A DNA stretch of 60,593 nt from DATAEY01 sp045805565 (GCA_045805565.1 JBJMKZ010000016.1:1-60593), one strand, 5' to 3'; positions 9,084-18,003 are shown, numbered from the stretch's first letter. Translations and numbers: made by a program. Notes: a model not told the origin generated them from the sequence alone.

Positions 9084-9104
9084 GCTACGAAACGGAGCCC
9101 CGGC

Positions 9105-10787
9105 TCAGGCCGCGCGCAGCAGCTGACGAGCGTGGCGGCGGGCCGCGGCGTCCCCCTCGGCGGCGCCCAGCATCCGCACCAGCTCGCGCTCGACCTCACC
9201 GCCCTCGAGCTGGTCGACCACGGCGCGCGCGGTCGTTCCCCCGGTGTCCTTGACGATGCGGAAGTGACGCTCGGCCCGCGACGCCACCTGTGGCAGATGG
9301 GTGATGCACAGCACCTGGTGATCTCGGGCCAGCGAGCGCAGGCGCGCCCCCACCGCGCGGGCCGTATGGCCGCCGATGCCGGCGTCGACCTCGTCGAAGA
9401 CCAGCAGCCGGGGGGTGTCCGGTGAGTCGCCGGTGCCCGCCTCGGCGGCGAGCCCCATCAGCGCCAGCATCACCCGCGACAGCTCGCCTCCGGAGGCGAT
9501 CTCCCGCACCGGCCCGGCCGGGACACCGGGGTTGGGCGCGATCATGAAGTCGACGTCCTCGTCGCCGGCGGGACCGCGCTCGTCCCGGGACGTCAGGCGG
9601 ACCTCGAACCCCGCGTCGTGCATGGCGAGCTCGCCGAGTCGCTCGCACACCGCCGCCGCCAACTTCGGCGCTGCCGTTCGGCGCGCGGCGCTCAGCACCC
9701 GGGCATGCTCGGCAAGCTCCGACTCGGCGGACTCGAGCTCGGCGGCCACCTGCTCGAGCGCCAGCTCGGCGCCCGCCAGCTCGTCTCGGCGGGCCCGGCA
9801 GCGGGCGGCATGGGCGAGGACCGCCTCGACCGTCCCACCGTGCTTGCGCTTGAGGCGGTCGAGCACGGCGAGGCGCTCCTCGACCTCCTCGAGGCGGTGC
9901 GGCGAGGACTCGACCTCATCCTGGTAGCTCCGCAGCTCCCGGCCCAGGTCCTCCGCCTCGTACACCAGGCCGCGCAGGCGCTGGGCCAGCCCGTCGAGCC
10001 GCGGGTCGACGCCCGACAGCGTCTCGAGCCGGGCGGCGGCCTCGGCCACCAGCGTGGCCGCCCCCGGCCCGCCCGGGTCGGGCACCAGCGCCTCGGCGCC
10101 CGACATTGCGGCGGTGCGCAGATCCTCCGCGGCGCGAAGGCGATCTCGCTCGCCGCGCAGCTCGGCGTCCTCGCGCTCATCCGGGGCCGCAGCCTCGATC
10201 TCGGCGAGCTCGTACTGGAGGAGGTCCAGCTCGCGGTCGCGCGAGCCGGCGACCTCGCGGAGCGCCTGCAGCCGCGCCATCGTTTCCCGGCGACGCGAGT
10301 AGGCGGTCGCGTAGGCGGCGCGCCGCTCGCCCTGCTTGCCGCCACAGAAGCCGTCGAGCACCTCGAGCTGCGCGGAGGCGAGCGTCAGCTTGCGGTGCTC
10401 GTGCTGACCGTAGAAGGTCAGCAGGCCGCCCGCCAGCTCGCGCAGGTCGCCCACCCCGATCGAGCGCCCGTTCAAATACGCGCGCGAGCGACCGTCGCTC
10501 GTCACCCGACGAGCCAGGACGAGCTCCTCGGCGTCAGCGGGAAGCCGCTCGGCCAGTCGCCGACGTAGGCGGGCGGTCAGCTCGAACACGCCCTCGACAT
10601 ATGCCTCGCCGGCGTCGGGGCGCACCGGGCTGCCTCGCGTGCGCCCGCCGAGCAAGAGATCGAGCGCGTGGGCGAGCACGGTCTTGCCGGCGCCGGTCTC
10701 GCCGGTGAGGACGTTGAGTCCCGCCGCCAGCCGCAGCTCGGCGCGCTCGATCAGCAGCAGGTTCTCGACGCGCAGCTCGGCGAGCAC
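9105..10787 (-). CDS. recN: DNA repair protein RecN
   Basis: SMC-like ATPase (560 aa) acting in double-strand-break repair. Walker A is LTGETGAGKTVL near the N-terminus. A long central coiled coil runs from about residue 150 to 350. The C-terminal ATPase half has ASGGELSRVMLAL (signature motif) and LLVFDEVDAGIGG (Walker B), then ITHLPQVAS. I chose GTG 10787 because it gives the canonical opening VLAELRVENLLLIERAEL. The reading could start at 10859 but would add 24 Pro/Gly-rich residues. It is divergent from the methyltransferase gene upstream and precedes SteA, with a gap of about 20 bases. Confidence 0.94.
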   Translation of the reverse strand: MLAELRVENLLLIERAELRLAAGLNVLTGETGAGKTVLAHALDLLLGGRTRGSPVRPDAGEAYVEGVFELTARLRRRLAERLPADAEELVLARRVTSDGRSRAYLNGRSIGVGDLRELAGGLLTFYGQHEHRKLTLASAQLEVLDGFCGGKQGERRAAYATAYSRRRETMARLQALREVAGSRDRELDLLQYELAEIEAAAPDEREDAELRGERDRLRAAEDLRTAAMSGAEALVPDPGGPGAATLVAEAAARLETLSGVDPRLDGLAQRLRGLVYEAEDLGRELRSYQDEVESSPHRLEEVEERLAVLDRLKRKHGGTVEAVLAHAARCRARRDELAGAELALEQVAAELESAESELAEHARVLSAARRTAAPKLAAAVCERLGELAMHDAGFEVRLTSRDERGPAGDEDVDFMIAPNPGVPAGPVREIASGGELSRVMLALMGLAAEAGTGDSPDTPRLLVFDEVDAGIGGHTARAVGARLRSLARDHQVLCITHLPQVASRAERHFRIVKDTGGTTARAVVDQLEGGEVERELVRMLGAAEGDAAARRHARQLLRAA

Positions 10788-10895
10788 GCTCGACGGTCTA
10801 GCAGCGCAGCCCGACGGACCGCCTGGCTCCGGCGCCGGCTTCAAGCGACCGGGTGGCATTCCGTCACGAAGTCGTAGTTAGGCTGGGGCGTCCCG

Positions 10896-11537
10896 ATGCT
10901 GCGACGGCTCTATGAAGCAACCTGGGGACGCGTCTTCGCGGCCGGCTACGACCTCTTCCTGGCGGCTTCGGAACGCGCCGGCCTCCGGGCGCAGCGACGA
11001 CGCCTGCTGGCCACCGCCACCGGCGCCACGTTGGAGATCGGGGCCGGCACCGGGCTGAACCTGGGGCTCTATCCGGCGGCGGTGAGCGAGCTGGCGCTCA
11101 CCGAGCCCAGCCCCCACATGGCGACGAGGCTTCGCTCGAAACTGGGGCCGGACCGTCGCGCCCGGGTGGTGCAGGCGTCGGCCGAGCGGCTCCCGTTCGA
11201 CGACGACCGCTTCGACACGGCGGTGGCGACGCTCGTCCTGTGCACGGTGCCCGAGCCGGCCGCCGCGCTGGCCGAGATCGCGCGCGTGCTGCGCCCGGGC
11301 GGGCGCTTCCTGTTCCTCGAGCACGTGCGCGCGCGCGAGCCGCGACTGGCCCGCTGGCAGGACCGGTTGGAGCGCCCCTGGAGGCTGTTCGGCGCCGGCT
11401 GTCATTGCAATCGCGACACCGCAGCCAGCATCGAGGCATCGTCGCTGCAGATCGAGGAGCTCCAGCGGGGGCAGATTCCCCGCGCGGCCCCGCTCGTGCG
11501 CCCGATGATCGCCGGCGCTGCCCGCCTGCCCGGGTAG
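10896..11537 (+). CDS. Class I SAM-dependent methyltransferase
   Basis: A 213-aa methyltransferase of the Methyltransf_11/UbiE-METTL7-like type. The SAM-binding motif I is TLEIGAGTGLNLGLYP. Motif II is LALTEPSP and the post-motif is FDTAVATLVLCTVPEP, followed by LRPGGRFLFLEHVRA. The substrate is unknown; METTL7-like relatives act on small molecules or thiols. It is the only plus-strand gene between recN and nadK and is convergent with nadK: its stop is at 11537 and the nadK stop at 11538. The start at 10896 is ATG. It is an insertion relative to the mycobacterial order. Confidence 0.85.
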   Translation: MLRRLYEATWGRVFAAGYDLFLAASERAGLRAQRRRLLATATGATLEIGAGTGLNLGLYPAAVSELALTEPSPHMATRLRSKLGPDRRARVVQASAERLPFDDDRFDTAVATLVLCTVPEPAAALAEIARVLRPGGRFLFLEHVRAREPRLARWQDRLERPWRLFGAGCHCNRDTAASIEASSLQIEELQRGQIPRAAPLVRPMIAGAARLPG

Positions 11538-12401
11538 TCAGTCCGGGCGGTGGTAGGACGCCAGCCGCCCGAAGGTCTCGCGCAGGCGGTGGTAGAAGCT
11601 CGCGCCGGGCATCTGGGCGAGCACGGTCTGGGCGTCGACGAAGCGCACCTGGAGCGCTTCCTGGGGCGGCAGCTCGCAGATGGGCCGTCCATCCACCGTC
11701 ACGTCGATCGGATCGCGCGAGCGGTTGTGGACGCTGACGGTGTCGCGGGGCGCGACCACCAGCGTCCTGGCGGTGAGCGAGTGGGGCGCGATGAACGAGA
11801 CGACGAAGCCCTCGACGCCCCAGGCCATCACCGGGCCGCCGTTGGCCAGGTTGTAGCCCGTCGACCCGGCCGGCGTCGAAACCACCAGCCCGTCGCAGCG
11901 AACCCGCCCGACTTCGTCGGCGCCGATCGCGTAGGCCAGGTCGGCCACCCTGAAGCCGGGCTTGCGGTGGAACGAGACGTCGTTGAAGCCCATCCAGGTG
12001 TCGCCGTCGCCGAGCACCACCGCCGGCAGGTGCATAGGCTCGAAGTCGCCGCCGAACGCGCGTCGCAGCCCTTCGCCGATCCCCTCGGAGTCGACCGCCG
12101 CCAAGAAGCCGACGTCGCCGTAGTTGACGGCGAACACCGGTACGCCGGTACGGGCATAGAGCCGCAGGGCCCGCAGGATCGTCCCGTCGCCGCCGAGCAC
12201 CAGGCACAGGTCCACCTGGGGATCGATCGGCGCGTCGGCGACCACCCCTTCGCCCGAGGCGATCGCGTGCTTGCGCGTCTCGTCGGGATCGAAGCGCAGC
12301 ACGACGCCCGCGGCGGACGCCGCGGCGAGCACCCGCTCGAGCGGTTCCGCCAGCTCCTCGGCACGCGAGTGGGTGACCACGGTGGCCGACCGCGAGCTCA
12401 C
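11538..12401 (-). CDS. nadK: NAD kinase
   Basis: Phosphorylates NAD to NADP. The 287-aa protein has the GGDGT nucleotide motif (VLGGDGTILRAL), the conserved FNDVSFHR segment (usually NE, here ND), and the glycine-rich STPAGSTGYNLANGGP. The C-terminal domain (LVVAPRDTVSVHNRSRDP) is typical. GTG 12401 is chosen because it overlaps the tlyA stop in GTGA; the reading upstream to 12467 is shadow. The N-D change in the NE/D motif is within natural variation. Its placement after tlyA and before recN matches the actinobacterial cluster. Confidence 0.94.
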   Translation of the reverse strand: MSSRSATVVTHSRAEELAEPLERVLAAASAAGVVLRFDPDETRKHAIASGEGVVADAPIDPQVDLCLVLGGDGTILRALRLYARTGVPVFAVNYGDVGFLAAVDSEGIGEGLRRAFGGDFEPMHLPAVVLGDGDTWMGFNDVSFHRKPGFRVADLAYAIGADEVGRVRCDGLVVSTPAGSTGYNLANGGPVMAWGVEGFVVSFIAPHSLTARTLVVAPRDTVSVHNRSRDPIDVTVDGRPICELPPQEALQVRFVDAQTVLAQMPGASFYHRLRETFGRLASYHRPD

Positions 12402-13186
12402 GGGTCGGCCTCCCGGGCGGCCGCCTCGAGATCCTGTGGCCCGGCCCGGCCTGGCTCGCCCAGCCACAGGAACGTCTCGACGTTGCCCTTAGGACCGGGA
12501 AGGCCCGACGCGACGAACCCGAGCACCGACGCGTCGAGCCGGCGTGCGCAGGCCGCGACGGACAGCAGCGCCTCGCGACGATCGGCCGGGTCGCGCACCA
12601 CGCCGCCGCCGCCGACCTTCCCGCGCCCGACCTCGAACTGGGGCTTGCAAAGCGCCAGGCAGTCGTGGCGCGGCGCGGCGCAGCCCAGCACCGCCGGAAG
12701 GACCTTCGCCAGCGAGATGAACGACAGGTCGATGACCATCAGGTCCGGCCGGTACGGCAGCGCCGCCGGCTCCAGCCGCCGGGCGTTGAGGCGTTCCCGC
12801 ACGGTCACCCGGGCATCCTGGCGCAGCCTCCAGTGGAGCTCTCCGTACGCGACGTCGACGGCGACCACGTGGGCAGCTCCGTGCTGGAGCAGGCAGTCGG
12901 TGAAGCCGCCGGTCGAGGCGCCCACGTCCAGGCAGCGCCGCCCCGCCACCCCGATCCCGCTGGCGGCCAGGGCATTGGCCAGCTTCAGCCCGCCGCGCGA
13001 CACGTATCGCGGCGCCTCCTGGAGCTGCACCGGCACGTCTGCGGGCACGAGCTGACCCGGCTTCTGGGCCCGCCGCCGGTCGGATCCGAGCCGCACCTGG
13101 CCGGCCATGACCGACGCGGCGGCCCGCGATCGCGACGGGAATAGGCCGCGCTGCGTGAGCAGCGCATCGAGCCGGACCTTGGACAT
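12398..13186 (-). CDS. tlyA: TlyA, 16S/23S rRNA 2'-O-methyltransferase
   Basis: Methylates ribose 2'-OH of cytidines in 16S and 23S rRNA; loss gives capreomycin resistance in mycobacteria. The 262-aa protein starts with an S4 RNA-binding domain (VRLDALLTQRGLFPSRSRAA) and then an FtsJ/RrmJ-like domain: DVGASTGGFTDCLLQHGA, LMVIDLSFISLAKVLP, and a Lys in CKPQFEVG consistent with the K-D-K-E catalytic tetrad. It overlaps nadK at its end. The gene is divergent from the small plus-strand gene at 13246, leaving a 59-base shared promoter region. Confidence 0.94.
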   Translation of the reverse strand: MSKVRLDALLTQRGLFPSRSRAAASVMAGQVRLGSDRRRAQKPGQLVPADVPVQLQEAPRYVSRGGLKLANALAASGIGVAGRRCLDVGASTGGFTDCLLQHGAAHVVAVDVAYGELHWRLRQDARVTVRERLNARRLEPAALPYRPDLMVIDLSFISLAKVLPAVLGCAAPRHDCLALCKPQFEVGRGKVGGGGVVRDPADRREALLSVAACARRLDASVLGFVASGLPGPKGNVETFLWLGEPGRAGPQDLEAAAREADP

Positions 13187-13245
13187 CGAGCGAACGCTAC
13201 CGGCCGGGCGGCTGCCGCCCGCGCCACCGCGGGTAGGATCCGGGC

Positions 13246-13491
13246 ATGGCCCGCCTCCCCATGCTTGCCCGGCGTTCCGAGCCGGGGCGCATCCCCTGGC
13301 AGGTGATGATCACCATCGCCGCCGAGGTCGTGAACGTCGGCCGCGAGCGCTGGAACCGGTTGACCAAGCGCGAGCAGCAGGAGGTTCTGCGCATCCTGCG
13401 CAAGTCACGCGGGCGGCGAGGCAACGTCACCGCCCGCGAGCAGTCCGAGCTGCAGCGGCTGGTCTGGAAGGCAGTCGGGCCGCGACGCTGA
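13246..13491 (+). CDS. Small conserved-looking basic protein, unknown
   Basis: An 81-aa protein, rich in Arg and Lys, with predicted helices and no membrane segment. It reads as NVGRERWNRLTKREQQEVLR then a short basic linker and AREQSELQRLVWKAVG. The double helix-turn-helix look suggests a nucleic-acid or ribosome-associated role, but I do not recognise the family. It starts at ATG 13246 after a TAGGA-like ribosome binding site and is divergent from tlyA. Codon choice (GC at third positions) supports real coding. Confidence 0.6.
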   Translation: MARLPMLARRSEPGRIPWQVMITIAAEVVNVGRERWNRLTKREQQEVLRILRKSRGRRGNVTAREQSELQRLVWKAVGPRR

Positions 13492-13520
13492 GCCCTGCGA
13501 CGACGGGCCGACGGCCCGCC

Positions 13521-13538
13521 GTGTGAGCGTGATCACAC
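13521..13538. promoter_or_regulatory. CRP/FNR-type palindrome
   Basis: The sequence GTGTGAGCGTGATCACAC contains TGTGA, a 6-base spacer, then TCACA. This is the Escherichia coli CRP consensus pattern and is close to sites described for actinobacterial Crp homologues. It sits 35 bases before the ATG at 13573, so a regulator could act on the small membrane-protein gene. Binding is inferred; no CRP gene is in the window. Confidence 0.55.
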
Positions 13539-13542
13539 AGGT

Positions 13543-13556
13543 TGACTGGTCAGTCA
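13543..13556. promoter_or_regulatory. Inverted repeat TGACT-N4-AGTCA
   Basis: TGACTGGTCAGTCA is a perfect 5-base inverted repeat with a 4-base spacer, lying 16 bases upstream of the ATG at 13573. Its form is like many TetR-family operators; its left arm also reads TTGACT, a possible -35 box. It follows the CRP-like site at once, making a compact double control region. Confidence 0.45.
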
Positions 13557-13572
13557 GCCAAGATGGACGGGC

Positions 13573-13926
13573 ATGACTGCGTTCAGGCTTATCTCGCTTC
13601 CCGCTCACGCCGCGTTCGAGCTCGTGGCCGGCCTGGCCCTGATGGCCACCCCCTTCGCGTTCGGCTTCAGCCCGGTCGGGCTGGTGATCGCGGTTACCCT
13701 CGGGGCGCTGGTCGCGGGCCTGGCCCTATCCGCCGCCTCGCGCGACGGCCGCGGGCTCACGATCGCCCACCACGTCGCCGTGGATCGGCTCGTCGTGGTG
13801 GCGCTGGCGACGGGGGCGGCGATCCTGGCGATTCACGGCGATCGCTCGGCGGCCGTCGCTCTGCTCGCCGGGGCCGTGACGCAGCTGACGCTGACCCTGA
13901 CCACCCGCTATGTGGGCAGGGCATAG
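13573..13926 (+). CDS. Small four-helix membrane protein, unknown
   Basis: A 117-aa integral membrane protein with about four hydrophobic helices (PAHAAFELVAGLALMATPFAFGF-like opening, then LVIAVTLGALVAGLALS, LVVVALATGAAILAI and AVALLAGAVTQLTLTL). It resembles SPW-repeat or DUF-type small membrane proteins in size and spacing, but I cannot name the family. It is preceded by a CRP-like palindrome and a TetR-operator-like repeat, so it seems to be tightly regulated. It is convergent with dxs and separated from it by a strong terminator. Confidence 0.7.
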   Translation: MTAFRLISLPAHAAFELVAGLALMATPFAFGFSPVGLVIAVTLGALVAGLALSAASRDGRGLTIAHHVAVDRLVVVALATGAAILAIHGDRSAAVALLAGAVTQLTLTLTTRYVGRA

Positions 13927-13975
13927 GACTTCCCTCATAGATCCGCTCTAACCAGAGCGACATCTCTCCTCCCGG

Positions 13976-14003
13976 AAACGGCCCGCCAGACGGCGGGCCG
14001 TTT
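13976..14003. terminator. Bidirectional hairpin terminator
   Basis: A perfect 12-bp stem (AAACGGCCCGCC and its complement) with a 4-base AGAC loop lies between the convergent genes at 13926 and 14022. On the plus strand it is followed by TTTCTTT, a good Rho-independent terminator. On the minus strand the flanking A/T content is weaker, but the hairpin should still end dxs transcripts in part. Confidence 0.85.
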
Positions 14004-14021
14004 CTTTGCCCGCCCGCGGCC

Positions 14022-15950
14022 TCAGGCCTCGGCCGGCATCGAGCGCCGATCGGCCACCGCAGCCTCGATGCGCTCGGCGATGCGCTCGGCGGTGAACCCG
14101 ACCTCCTCGTGCAGGAGCGCGGGCTTGCCGTGGGTGACATAGCGATCCGGGAGCCCCACCCGCAGGATCCGGGGAGTCAGGCCCCCGTCCGAGAGGGTCT
14201 CCCATACCGCGGACCCGAAGCCGCCCATGAGGACCCCCTCCTCGACGGTCACAAGCAGCTCGTGCTCACTCGCAAGCTGGGACACCAGCGCGGTGTCGAT
14301 CGGCTTGGCGAACCTGGCGTCAGCCACCGTCACCTCCATGCCATGCTCGGCGAGGAGGGCGGCGGCGTCGAGTCCCTTCTGGACGCCCGTGCCGTAGCCG
14401 ATGATCGCCACCCGAGCGCCCTCGCGCAGGATCTCGCCGGTACCGACGTCGATCGGACGGGGCTCGGCGGGAAGCGGCACCCCCACCGCCTCGCCCCGCG
14501 GATAGCGCAGCGCGATCGGTCCGCCGTCGTAGGCGACGGCCGTGCGCAGCATGTGCAACAGCATCGCCTCGTCCCGCGGAGCCATGAGGACCAGGTTCGG
14601 CAGGCACCGCAGGTAGGCGATGTCGAACGCGCCGTGATGGGTTGGCCCGTCGTCGCCCACCAGCCCGGCGCGGTCGAGAGCGAACACGACGTTGAGCCGC
14701 TGCAGGCAGACGTCGTGGACGATCTGATCGTAGGCGCGCTGAAGGAAGGTCGAGTAGATGGCGGCCACCGGCTTGGCCCCCTGGAGTGACAGCCCGGCGG
14801 CGAACAGGACCGCGTTCTGCTCGGCGATCCCGACGTCGAAGTAACGCTCCGGCAGCGCCTTCTGGAGGGCGTTGAGCCCGGTTCCCGAATTCATCGCGGC
14901 GGTGATCCCGACGATCCGCGAGTCCCGCTTGCACTCGGCCACCAGCGCGTCGCCGAACACCGCGGTGTACTGGGGAGGCTTGACCTCGCCGGGCTTGCCG
15001 CCGGACGCCGGCGCCCCGTTGGCGATCGACTTCGGCTTGGCGGCGTGCCACTTCTCCATGCCCTCGAGGTCGCCGTCCTCGGCGGGCCCGAACCCCTTGC
15101 CCTTGACGGTGGCGATGTGGACGACCACCGGTCGCTGCGCGGCGAGCGCCTCCGAGACGGCACGGCGCACGGCGGGCACGTCGTGTCCGTCGACCACTCC
15201 CATGTAGGCGAAGTCGAGCTCCTCCCACCACAGGCCGGGAGCCCAGAACGCCTTGATGGACTCCTTCAGCTGGGGTCCCAGCCGCTCGAAGCGGGCGCCG
15301 ATCCCGGCGGGCAGCCGGCTCAGCCCGCCCTCGACTCCCTCGCGCGCCCGCCATAGGCGCGGATTGAGCCGCACCCGGTTGAAGTAGCGCGAGAGCGCGC
15401 CGACGTTGGGGGCGATCGACATCCCGTTGTCGTTGAGCACCACGACGATCGGCGTCCCCAGCCCGCCGGCGAGGTGGATCGCCTCGAACGCCACGCCGCC
15501 GGTCATCGCGCCGTCGCCGATCACCGCCACGACGCGCCCGTCGGCGCCGTGGCCCTGGCGCATCGCCTCCTTGAGCCCGACCGCGTAGCCGATCGACGTC
15601 GAGGCGTGACCCGCCCCCATGATGTCGTGCTCGGACTCGGCGATCGAGCAGAACGGGGCCAGGCCGCCGTAGGTCCGGATCGTGCCCAGCCGGTCCCGGC
15701 GCCCGGTCAGGAGCTTGTGCGGGTAGGCCTGATGGCCGACATCCCACAGGATCTTGTCGCGGGGGGAGTCCAGCAGCGAGTGAAGCGCCACCGCCAGCTC
15801 GCAGGTCCCCAGGTTGGCGCCGAAGTGACCGCCGATCTCGCCGATCGTCTCGATGACCGCCTCGCGCAACTCCTGGGCCAGGCGCTGTAGCTCGGGCTCA
15901 CTCAGCCCGTGGAGGTCCTGCGGGCGGTCGATCCGGTCGAGCAGGCTCAC
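14022..15950 (-). CDS. dxs: 1-deoxy-D-xylulose-5-phosphate synthase
   Basis: First enzyme of the MEP isoprenoid pathway; condenses pyruvate and glyceraldehyde 3-phosphate using thiamin diphosphate. It has the usual length (642 aa). Visible features: DVGHQAYPHKLLTGR, the TPP/Mg site GDGAMTGGVAFEAIHLAGG with LNDNGMSI, the catalytic Glu in DVGIAEQNAVLFAAG, and the C-terminal transketolase domain (LLVTVEEGVLMGGFGSAV). It starts at GTG 15950, overlapping the ispA stop by GTGA, so prenyl-chain synthesis and precursor supply are coupled at translation level. Confidence 0.96.
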   Translation of the reverse strand: MSLLDRIDRPQDLHGLSEPELQRLAQELREAVIETIGEIGGHFGANLGTCELAVALHSLLDSPRDKILWDVGHQAYPHKLLTGRRDRLGTIRTYGGLAPFCSIAESEHDIMGAGHASTSIGYAVGLKEAMRQGHGADGRVVAVIGDGAMTGGVAFEAIHLAGGLGTPIVVVLNDNGMSIAPNVGALSRYFNRVRLNPRLWRAREGVEGGLSRLPAGIGARFERLGPQLKESIKAFWAPGLWWEELDFAYMGVVDGHDVPAVRRAVSEALAAQRPVVVHIATVKGKGFGPAEDGDLEGMEKWHAAKPKSIANGAPASGGKPGEVKPPQYTAVFGDALVAECKRDSRIVGITAAMNSGTGLNALQKALPERYFDVGIAEQNAVLFAAGLSLQGAKPVAAIYSTFLQRAYDQIVHDVCLQRLNVVFALDRAGLVGDDGPTHHGAFDIAYLRCLPNLVLMAPRDEAMLLHMLRTAVAYDGGPIALRYPRGEAVGVPLPAEPRPIDVGTGEILREGARVAIIGYGTGVQKGLDAAALLAEHGMEVTVADARFAKPIDTALVSQLASEHELLVTVEEGVLMGGFGSAVWETLSDGGLTPRILRVGLPDRYVTHGKPALLHEEVGFTAERIAERIEAAVADRRSMPAEA

Positions 15951-16843
15951 GAGCTGCGCGTGTAGATGAAGTCGGTGACCTGCTCGAGCTCGGCGGCTCC
16001 GGATGGGGCCGCCTGGGCGAGCGCCGCCCTGGCGCCCGCGTGCGAGTCGCCGGCCAGTGCTCGGGCTCGTTCGAGCCCGTACTCGGTCACGTACGTGCGC
16101 TTGCCCTGGCGCTGGTCGGAGCCCTGCGGCTTGCCCAGGTCCGCCGCGGTCCCGGTGACGTCGAGGATGTCATCCACGATCTGAAAGAGGACGCCCAACT
16201 CGGAGGCGAAGGAGCGATAGGCGATTGTCGCAGGTTCGCCCACTCCTCCGAGCCGCAGGACGCACTCCACCGAGGCGCCGATCAGGCGACCGGTCTTGAG
16301 CTCGTGCAGGTGGCGAAGGCCGTCCGGGCCGGCCGGGGCGGCGTCGGCGATGTCGAGGAACTGCCCCCCCACCATCCCGGAGACGCCGGTGGCCGCGGCC
16401 AGCTCGCGCGCCGCGGCCAGCACGCGGTGCGGATCGCCTCGCTGCTCCGAGAGCACCAGCCGGAACGCCTCGGCGTACAGGCCGTCGCCGGCCAGGATGG
16501 CGACGTCCTCGCCGTAGGCGCGGTGGCAGGTCGGGCGCCCCCGGCGCAGGTCGTCGTCGTCCATCGCGGGAAGGTCGTCGTGGATGAGCGAGTAGGTGTG
16601 GACGAGCTCGATGGCCGCCGCCAGGGGCAGCACCGAGGCGGGCTCGAGCCCGATCGCGCGGGCGGTGGCGAGCGCCAGGACCGGGCGAATCCGCTTGCCG
16701 CCCGCCAGCAGCGAGTAGCGCATCGCCTCCTCGAGCCCGGCGGTGGATGGCTCGGCCGCGAAGCGCAGCCGGTCGAGGTAGCGCTCGACCTCGATCCGAA
16801 GCTGGTCCGGATAGCTCGCGACCGTCGCCGCGCCGCGGGTCAC
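15947..16843 (-). CDS. ispA: Short/medium-chain polyprenyl diphosphate synthase (farnesyl or geranylgeranyl type)
   Basis: Chain-elongating prenyl transferase of 298 aa. The first Asp-rich motif is IHDDLPAMDDDDLRRGRPT (FARM, with the bacterial two-residue insert) and the second is FQIVDDILDVTG (SARM). GGKRIRP marks the isopentenyl diphosphate site. The GTG at 16843 overlaps the xseB stop by GTGA and gives the expected N-terminus. Chain length (C15 or C20) cannot be settled by eye. Downstream of it is dxs, so the operon supplies and uses the same precursors. Confidence 0.93.
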   Translation of the reverse strand: MTRGAATVASYPDQLRIEVERYLDRLRFAAEPSTAGLEEAMRYSLLAGGKRIRPVLALATARAIGLEPASVLPLAAAIELVHTYSLIHDDLPAMDDDDLRRGRPTCHRAYGEDVAILAGDGLYAEAFRLVLSEQRGDPHRVLAAARELAAATGVSGMVGGQFLDIADAAPAGPDGLRHLHELKTGRLIGASVECVLRLGGVGEPATIAYRSFASELGVLFQIVDDILDVTGTAADLGKPQGSDQRQGKRTYVTEYGLERARALAGDSHAGARAALAQAAPSGAAELEQVTDFIYTRSS

Positions 16844-17043
16844 AGCAGCGAATCCTGACCCGGGGGAGCCTCGAGCTCGCCGGCCTCGCGCTCGAGCTCC
16901 GAGACCGCCCTGGCCGCCAGCCGCGCGCACTCGTCGATCAGCTCCGCGGCGGCCTGGGTCTCCAGCTCACCCCCGCGCAGGCGCCCGGCGGCATCCTCGA
17001 GCCGGGCGGTCAGCTCGTCGAGCTCCGAGCGCGCGTCCGTCAT
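16840..17043 (-). CDS. xseB: Exodeoxyribonuclease VII small subunit
   Basis: A 67-aa helical protein matching XseB: ELDELTARLEDAAGRLRGGE, then LIDECARLAARAVSELERE. The small subunit binds the nuclease subunit XseA, forming the complex that degrades single-stranded DNA. It starts at ATG 17043 overlapping nusB by ATGA and overlaps ispA by GTGA. xseA, which often lies directly upstream in other bacteria, is not in this window. Confidence 0.82.
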   Translation of the reverse strand: MTDARSELDELTARLEDAAGRLRGGELETQAAAELIDECARLAARAVSELEREAGELEAPPGQDSLL

Positions 17044-17442
17044 GGCGCGGCCCGATTGTGCCGCACGCTCTGCAGGGCGGCGCCCAGGATGCCGTTGACG
17101 AACCCGGGCGCGTCGACGCCGCAGTAGACCTTGGCCGTCTCCACCGCCTCGTCGATGGCCGCCTCGGCGGGGATCGGCTCGCGATCGGCGACCAGGTCGG
17201 GGTGCGCGAGCTCGAGGAGCGCCACGCGCATGACGTTGCGCTCCAGGGGCGCGATCCGATCCAGCGTCCAATCCTGCGCGTGCTCCCGGATCAGCCTGTC
17301 GAGCTCCTCGCGATGATCCTCCACCGCACGAGCCAGAGCGGTGGTGAAGGGGCGGACGTCGGCCGGGAGCAACTCGTCCAGCGGGCGGCCGGTCAGGTCG
17401 CGCTGATAGAGCGCGAACACCGCCGCCCGTCGCTGATCGCGC

Positions 17443-17450
<8 letters not shown>
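17040..17450 (-). CDS. nusB: Transcription antitermination factor NusB
   Basis: A 136-aa all-helical protein of the NusB family, acting with NusE (S10) in rRNA antitermination. The N-terminal RRRDQRRAAVFALYQRDLTG has the Arg-rich RNA-binding face. The C-terminal EAAIDEAVETAKVYCGVDAPGFVNGIL is the most conserved family signature. It starts with GTG 17450, overlapping the efp stop by 8 bases. Length agrees with family members (130-150 aa). Confidence 0.94.

Positions 17451-18003
<553 letters not shown>

Noticed and set aside
13187..13245. Small RNA or leader between tlyA and the small plus-strand gene
   Set aside because: Only 59 bases with no convincing hairpin; it is most simply a divergent promoter region.
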